This document shows, piece by piece, positions 60,396 to 64,000 of a stretch of 64,000 bases of DNA. The notes beneath the pieces are model-generated. The model was not told where the DNA came from, did not search any database, and worked only from the letters and a program-made list of their open reading frames with translations. This DNA is from DASZFV01 sp035549075 (GTDB taxonomy: Bacteria; Myxococcota_A; Polyangia; Fen-1088), in the NCBI GenBank assembly GCA_035549075.1, contig DASZRT010000030.1:1-64000 (forward strand), read 5' to 3'. Within the stretch, counting starts at the first letter, position 1. Each line of letters starts with the position of its first letter. Position numbers and translations under genes: made by a program.

Positions 60396-60418
60396 GGTTC
60401 GACTCCCGGCGCCTCCAC
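60396..60418 (+). repeat. Attachment-site repeat, copy 2
   Basis: Exact copy of the last 23 bases of the ssrA T-arm/acceptor. It lacks the 5' half of the T-stem (preceded by caaa), so it is an attachment remnant and not a second tmRNA. The broken integrase gene ends 16 bases to its right. Confidence 0.88.
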
Positions 60419-60433
60419 TATCTTTTCACGTAC

Positions 60434-61539
60434 TTAGGCTAGGTTTTTGGCGCTGTCGCCCAGCTGTCGCCCAGGCAGCTTCTCGGAGATCCGGTCGAGC
60501 CCATCGAGCAGCTTGACCGCGTGACGAGGTACTTCCGGGCTGAGATGCGAGTACCGATTCGTCATCTCGATCGTGGCGTGACCGAGTAGTTCCTGGACCG
60601 CCTTCATCGCCGCTCCTCGCATCACGAGATGAGAAGCGAACGTGTGACGGAGGACGTGCCAGCCGATCTCTCGGAGGCCCGACCTCTTGCACGCTCGCCA
60701 GAGCGGATGCTTGCACTCGTGCTTCGTGAACATCCGCCCTCCGCCGTGCAGAACACGAGCGGACCTCGGAGGTGTCTCTCGGCCTTGAGAGCCGCGAGCA
60801 CCTCGTCGCCGAGTGGCACCTCCCTCCCCTTCCCGCTCTTCGGCACGCCGATCACGCCGCGAACGGCTGAGCGACGGACACGAAGGAGCCCCGCGACCAG
60901 GTCGATGTCCTGCCACTGCAGAGCGATGAGCTCGCCCTGACGGAGGCCGGTCTTCATGGCCGTGACGACCATGCAGCGCCAACCGGGGTCGACCGCCGCG
61001 AGGAGCCGTCCCGCTTCCTCGTAGCCGAGGAAGTCGAAGTCGGGACGCGGCACCTTGAGCCATTCGATCTCGGGCACGGCTGCGATGAGCCCACGCTTCT
61101 TCGCCACGACGAGCAGGCGACGGAGCATGGTCAGGTGGTTGTTCACGCTCTTGGGCTTGAGCTTCGCCGTCTTCCGAGCAGCGTAGTCCCGGATCTCGGC
61201 GTACCCGATCTGATCCAGCCTGCGCCCTTGGAAGGCCGGCGTGAGGTGAGCGCGGAAGGCGGACTCTTTCGAGTCCATTTCGCTCGGCTTGTTCTTGGCT
61301 CGGCAGATGTCCATGAAGAGCGGCACGAACTCTTCGAACTTCGGGACCTCCTTCGTCTCGGCCGGCTTCACCGGCTCGCCGCGGAGGAGGCGCTCGATGT
61401 GCGCCCTCTCCGCGGCTTCCGCCGCCAGCTTCGTGTTAGGTAATGGCGTGCCTTCGATTCGCGGGCGGGTGCCGTCGGGCAGACGGATCCGCTTGCGATA
61501 CCTCCAGCCGCCGCTTCTTCGGTCGCGGTATGCGGGCAT
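60434..61539 (-). pseudogene. Tyrosine recombinase (phage-type integrase), frameshifted
   Basis: One integrase split between two frames. From ATG 61539 the first frame encodes the N-terminal arm-binding and core-binding domains and catalytic Arg (MKTGLRQGELIALQWQDIDL), up to VFCTAEGG near 60740. The second frame resumes with GRMFTKHECKHPLW and carries HVLRHTFASHL (HxxR), LGHATIEMTNRYSHL with the nucleophile Tyr, and runs to a TAA at 60434. One base is missing at the GAGGGCGGATG junction (60735-60745). Unless rescued by frameshifting, or a sequencing error, the enzyme is inactive. Position and direction next to the ssrA-derived repeat identify it as an ssrA-targeting integrase. Confidence 0.88.
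60452..60473. repeat. 11-base tandem repeat at the 3' end of the integrase gene
   Basis: gctgtcgccca occurs twice in a row (60452-60462, 60463-60473), 33 bases from the attachment repeat. The same 11-base period as the TTGTGCCC boxes of the neighbouring island, but a different box (CTGTCGCCC), suggesting a related but distinct arm site. Confidence 0.75.
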
Positions 61540-62111
61540 GTTGCTCCTGCTTTGCACCGCGCCGACTTGCACGAGGCCGACTCTCTGCCGCCACCCAACC
61601 TGTCCTGTTTCTCGACGCCGAGTGGCGTCCGCTGCGCATCGACTCGTGGCAGGACGCGATCGCCGACTTCTTCCTCGGGAAGGTCGAGGTCGTCGAGTAC
61701 AGCCGCGACCGCATGATCACGGGCGTCGATCGGACCTTTCCGTTGCCCTCGGTCGTGCGCGTCCTCCGCCGCTTCAAGCGCGAGCGAATTCGCATTCGCT
61801 TCTCGCGTCTGAACATCTACGCGCGCGACGGATTCACCTGCCAGTATTGCGCGAGTCGCTTCGTGACCGAGGATCTGACCTTCGATCACGTCCTGCCCCG
61901 CTCGCGCGGCGGCGCGACGAGCTGGGAGAATATCGTCACTTGCTGCATCGCCTGCAACTCGGCGAAGGCCGACCGCACGCCCGAGGAGGCCCGCATGAAG
62001 CTTCGGCGTCGGCCCCGTCGGCCGACGTTCCTGCCGTCGATCACCGTGAGGATGGGCGGCGATGTGCCGGCGGAATGGCGGCCGTACTGGAGCGGGGAGC
62101 TCCAGTCGTGA
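61530..62111 (+). CDS. HNH endonuclease
   Basis: The 193-residue product starts at ATG 61530, overlapping the integrase start by 10 bases (divergent); an earlier ATG at 61443 would overlap it far more. After a Cys/Arg-rich opening of doubtful coding value, PVLFLDAEWRPLRIDSWQDAIADFFLGK matches the N-terminal domain of stand-alone HNH proteins. The zinc-bound HNH core is CQYC (104-107), FDHVLPRSRGG (Asp119, His120), WENIVTCCIACN (Asn134, Cys139, Cys142, Asn143). Role unknown. Confidence 0.87.
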   Translation: MRACCSCFAPRRLARGRLSAATQPVLFLDAEWRPLRIDSWQDAIADFFLGKVEVVEYSRDRMITGVDRTFPLPSVVRVLRRFKRERIRIRFSRLNIYARDGFTCQYCASRFVTEDLTFDHVLPRSRGGATSWENIVTCCIACNSAKADRTPEEARMKLRRRPRRPTFLPSITVRMGGDVPAEWRPYWSGELQS

Positions 62112-62145
62112 GGCGACTGACGACGCGACCCGGACGAGCGCGCAC

Positions 62146-62164
62146 ATATCATATCTGATATACT
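62146..62164 (+). promoter_or_regulatory. hicAB promoter/operator
   Basis: The perfect palindrome ATATCA-tatc-TGATAT (62146-62161) overlaps the -10 box TATACT (62159-62164), 7 bases before the hicA GTG. This suits autorepression by HicB through its HTH domain and a nearly leaderless transcript. No -35 is evident. Confidence 0.6.
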
Positions 62165-62171
62165 GTGCCTC

Positions 62172-62334
62172 GTGACCTCGGCGGACATCATCCGCGCCCT
62201 CAAGCGCGATGGCTGGGCCGAGGCTCGAGTGAAAGACCAAGCCCGGCATCGTCACGGTTCCACACCCGAAGAAGGACATTCCCGTGGGGACCCTCGCGAG
62301 CATCGAGCGTCAAGCCGGAATCAAACTGAGGTAG
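62172..62334 (+). pseudogene. hicA: hicA toxin gene with internal deletion (inactive)
   Basis: From GTG 62172 the frame reads MTSADIIRALKRDGWAEARVK, the HicA N-terminus. The frame then changes: the expected family sequence resumes out of frame as KPGIVTVPHPKKDIPVGTL, then ASIERQAGIKLR and TAG at 62332-62334. The segment normally between them (about ten residues containing the catalytic His of the SHHQF/HP region) is missing, together with the reading frame; about 29 bases appear deleted after GTGAAAG (near 62235). The toxin should be dead while hicB remains intact five bases downstream. Confidence 0.85.
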
Positions 62335-62338
62335 CCAC

Positions 62339-62770
62339 ATGCAGTACTCGGCTCTAGTGACGAAGGAAGGCAAGCAGACGCTGGCGGAGTTCCCCGATTG
62401 CCCGGGATGTCAGACGTTCGCTGATCCTGGCGAAGACATCGCCGAACGCGCCGAGGAGGCTCTCGCCGGATGGCTGGAAGCTCACCTCGCCTCTGGACAA
62501 GCGCCGCCCGAACCGAAGAAGCATCGATCGAAGGGTCGAGAACGCACGATCGATGTCCCGGTTCCGGCGAAGCTGGCGGTCAAGCTGGCGCTCCGATGGG
62601 CACGCAAGCGAGCTGGCCTCACGCAGGCAGAGTTGGCGAAGCGTGCCGGACTGAGCCAGCCTGCCGTCGCGCGCTTGGAGGACCCGGACTACAACCCGAC
62701 GCTCGACATGCTAGAGCGAGTCGCTACTGCGCTAGGTACACGCCTCGAGGTCGACCTGAAGGCAGCCTGA
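62339..62770 (+). CDS. hicB: HicB-family antitoxin with XRE HTH domain
   Basis: The 143-residue product has a HicB partial-RNase-H-like domain (1-60: MQYSALVTKEGKQTLAEFPDCPGCQTFADPGEDIAERAEEAL). A Lys/Arg linker (PKKHRSKGRERTIDVPVP) and an XRE HTH (~80-138: LALRWARKRAGLTQAELAKRAGLSQPAVARLED...) follow. ATG 62339 is 5 bases after the restored hicA stop. Predicted to neutralise HicA mRNA interferase and repress its own promoter. Since hicA is broken, it may now act only as a regulator or against related toxins. Confidence 0.92.
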   Translation: MQYSALVTKEGKQTLAEFPDCPGCQTFADPGEDIAERAEEALAGWLEAHLASGQAPPEPKKHRSKGRERTIDVPVPAKLAVKLALRWARKRAGLTQAELAKRAGLSQPAVARLEDPDYNPTLDMLERVATALGTRLEVDLKAA

Positions 62771-62907
62771 AGTCGCTGCCCACCACTTGCCCAACCAGAG
62801 TCACCCTTCCCAAGCTCGATCCAACCAAACCTCACGAAAGCTGCGGCAAGCGCGCGGGAGAGTCTTTCCCTCCAACTCGATCCGGACCGGCTTCATCGCC
62901 GGCGGAG

Positions 62908-63132
62908 TCAGGCCACTCGCTTTCCCACACGCGGCGGGAACGACTGACCGATCGCGACGCAGTAGCGCTGCAAGGTCGACAGCTTTACATCGGCGCCGGC
63001 CTCGAGTTTGCTGACCACTGACGCGGCAGTGCCCATGCGCGCAGCGACCAAACGTCTGGCTGAGGCCCGCGTTCGCGCGACGCGAGAAGGATTGGCGCAC
63101 GGTTGAGCAAATCGATTTACGCCCGACCGCAA
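62908..63132 (-). CDS. XRE-family HTH protein, probably a relic
   Basis: Within this 74-codon frame, ARRLVAARMGTAASVVSKLEAG followed by ADVKLSTLQRYCVAIG is a recognisable XRE helix-turn-helix, as in HigA-like antitoxins. The first ~25 codons (MRSGVNRFAQPCANPSRV) do not look conserved and no toxin gene lies upstream. A short degenerate remnant at the edge of the accessory region is the likely reading; a real small regulator is not excluded. Confidence 0.45.
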   Translation of the reverse strand: MRSGVNRFAQPCANPSRVARTRASARRLVAARMGTAASVVSKLEAGADVKLSTLQRYCVAIGQSFPPRVGKRVA

Positions 63133-63186
63133 GACGCACGAGCTCGGGGGCGCTGCAGGTCGGTCGCCAGCTTGATCCGTTGGGCT

Positions 63187-64000
63187 TCACGCCCGAGATG
63201 CGTTCGTCTCCGCGTGCTTTCGCCTGGAACGCCGCGCGACGCGCGCGAGCGCGGCGAGCGCCGCGAGGAAGCTCCAGCGGGAACCGGTACCTCCGGTAGG
63301 AGCGAGCGAGCAGCCGCCGCTCGAGCTCTTCGACGAAGGCGGCGTCATCGCGTTCCCGCCCGAGCCCGAGCCGCCCGAGCCCGATGACGACGTCGCCCCG
63401 CCGGACCCCGACGATGTGGTGCCGGCGTCCGAGGAGGTCGTCGTCCCGCCGGCGCCGCCGCTCGACGAGCCCGTCGAAGCGTCGACCGGCGCGCCTCCAC
63501 TTCCGGACGCGCCTCCACCACCCGACACGCCTCCGCTCCCCGACCCACCACCGTCGACGCCCGAATCGACCGATGCCTCCGCGCCGCCGTCAACCGGCGT
63601 CGTCGCGATGCCGGTGGCGCCCCAGAAGACGAGGATCGCGCCGTTGGTCTTGGTGATCGTCACTCCCGTGAGGACGGCAGGCGCAGGGCTCGGGGTGATC
63701 TGTATGCCTTCGATGGTGTGGGCCGTCGGCTCCAGATCCTTGTTGTTGGTGTCCCACTTGCCGGTGTTCGTGACGATGTAGAAATGGGGAGGACCGTTCA
63801 TCTGCACGCCTGCGCCGCTGTCGGGTAAGTTCGTAATGGTCGTCGTCGTGCTGGGTGCGCCCCCGGCGTAGGAGAGCGTGACGGTGAAGCTCGCCTGACC
63901 GTCGCCCGACGCCAGGATCAAGTAGAGCGCGCTGTACGTCGCCGGCGGGACGGGAAATTGGAACGTCTGCGCGCCCGCCGTGGCCGAGGCCGGCAGTTGT
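63187..64000 (-). CDS. Secreted protein with MYXO-CTERM-like anchor, 5' truncated by window edge
   Basis: The frame is open to the window end, so at least 270 residues belong to a larger protein. The visible N-terminal part (QTFQFPVPPATYSALYLILASGDGQ ... ITNLPDSGAGVQMNGPPHFYIV) is a beta-rich domain. Asp/Gly/Ser repeats (~125-215 of the visible part) lead to a C-terminal tripartite signal: GGCSLAPTGG, a hydrophobic stretch (WSFLAALAALARV) and an Arg cluster (ARRSRRK). That matches MYXO-CTERM sorting tails. Predicted surface display. It marks return to core chromosome right of the accessory elements. Confidence 0.83.
   Translation of the reverse strand, partial: QLPASATAGAQTFQFPVPPATYSALYLILASGDGQASFTVTLSYAGGAPSTTTTITNLPDSGAGVQMNGPPHFYIVTNTGKWDTNNKDLEPTAHTIEGIQITPSPAPAVLTGVTITKTNGAILVFWGATGIATTPVDGGAEASVDSGVDGGGSGSGGVSGGGGASGSGGAPVDASTGSSSGGAGGTTTSSDAGTTSSGSGGATSSSGSGGSGSGGNAMTPPSSKSSSGGCSLAPTGGTGSRWSFLAALAALARVARRSRRKHAETNASRA

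Larger units (their letters stand above)
55286..60418. mobile_element. Integrase-less genomic island in ssrA (about 5.1 kb)
   Basis: Bounded by two identical 23-base copies of the ssrA T-arm/acceptor sequence (55286-55308 in the gene, 60396-60418 beyond). It contains three minus-strand genes: SWIM zinc-finger, SNF2 helicase and DUF1016-type nuclease. An identical 24-base sequence occurs near each inner end (55352 and 60244), like recombinase arm sites. There is no recombinase inside. It would be mobilised in trans, or is the left half of a composite island whose integrase is the broken gene at 60434-61539. Confidence 0.75.

Noticed and set aside
60396..60418. Second tRNA or tmRNA gene suggested by a T-arm and acceptor sequence
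   Set aside because: Only the 3' strand is present; there is no matching 5' acceptor strand, D-arm or anticodon arm, so it is an attachment repeat.
60144..60437. Open frame crossing the right attachment repeat
   Set aside because: It spans the att repeat and the nuclease leader, has no domain-like pattern and is open only because of base composition.
62801..63190. 129-codon minus-strand frame overlapping the XRE-like fragment
   Set aside because: Low-complexity Arg/Ser/Cys mix typical of a shadow frame; the HTH similarity is in the other frame (62908-63132).

Overview
The window is about 70% G+C, densely packed and strongly codon-biased. It looks like chromosome from a myxobacterium (Myxococcota, probably Polyangia). 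The evidence is a MYXO-CTERM-like tail, myxococcal Cys-rich repeats with a fibro-slime domain, an AgmX/PglI-type domain, many secreted lipoproteins with Gly/Thr/Ser-rich TGG linkers, and a TonB/ExbB/ExbD/ExbD set next to a carboxypeptidase-regulatory-type TonB receptor. The genus is not decided.

Layout. 1-831 is the end of a PEP-utilising enzyme. 1973-8221 is one tightly overlapping operon: hisB-hisH-hisA-hisF-hisIE, then a DinG-type helicase and plsY. 8225-16200 is mixed: two lipoproteins, a thioesterase, a haem-binding protein, a YbaK deacylase, a lipoprotein hydrolase, a ZIP transporter, folK, UDP-glucuronate decarboxylase and a PilZ protein. 16211-26223 is an envelope block: two secreted proteins, TonB, ExbB, two ExbD, a surface lipoprotein and a large TonB-dependent receptor, closed by a textbook terminator. 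26378-30764 holds housekeeping genes (comM/yifB, recA, serS, an HU/IHF protein). 30832-35532 holds an ECF sigma factor with a zinc-finger/TPR anti-sigma-like protein, then secreted proteins including a GH18 chitinase-like lipoprotein. 35525-54919 holds cysS, xseA, aroE, a fibro-slime lipoprotein, a fructosamine-kinase-like protein, a low-Mr tyrosine phosphatase, RNase E/G, cdsA, uppS, YbjN-like, PspA, thiolase, FIST, AgmX-like and PrsW-like genes.

Accessory region. The tmRNA gene ssrA (54952-55309) is an integration site. The last 23 bases of its T-arm and acceptor stem recur exactly at 60396-60418. The 5.1 kb between the copies carries a SWIM zinc-finger protein, a SNF2-family helicase and a DUF1016/YhcG-type PD-(D/E)XK nuclease in one minus-strand operon, with no integrase. 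An identical 24-base sequence (55352 and 60244), itself two TTGTGCCC boxes 11 bases apart, lies just inside each end like integrase arm sites. Right of the second copy is a second, decaying element: a tyrosine recombinase broken by a one-base frameshift, an HNH endonuclease, a hicAB module whose toxin gene has lost its catalytic-His segment while hicB is intact, and an XRE-like relic. Core-type sequence resumes by 63187 with a MYXO-CTERM protein that runs off the window. The SWIM-SNF2-nuclease cassette in an integrase-less ssrA island is the best candidate here for an undescribed (possibly defensive) system; that role is inference.
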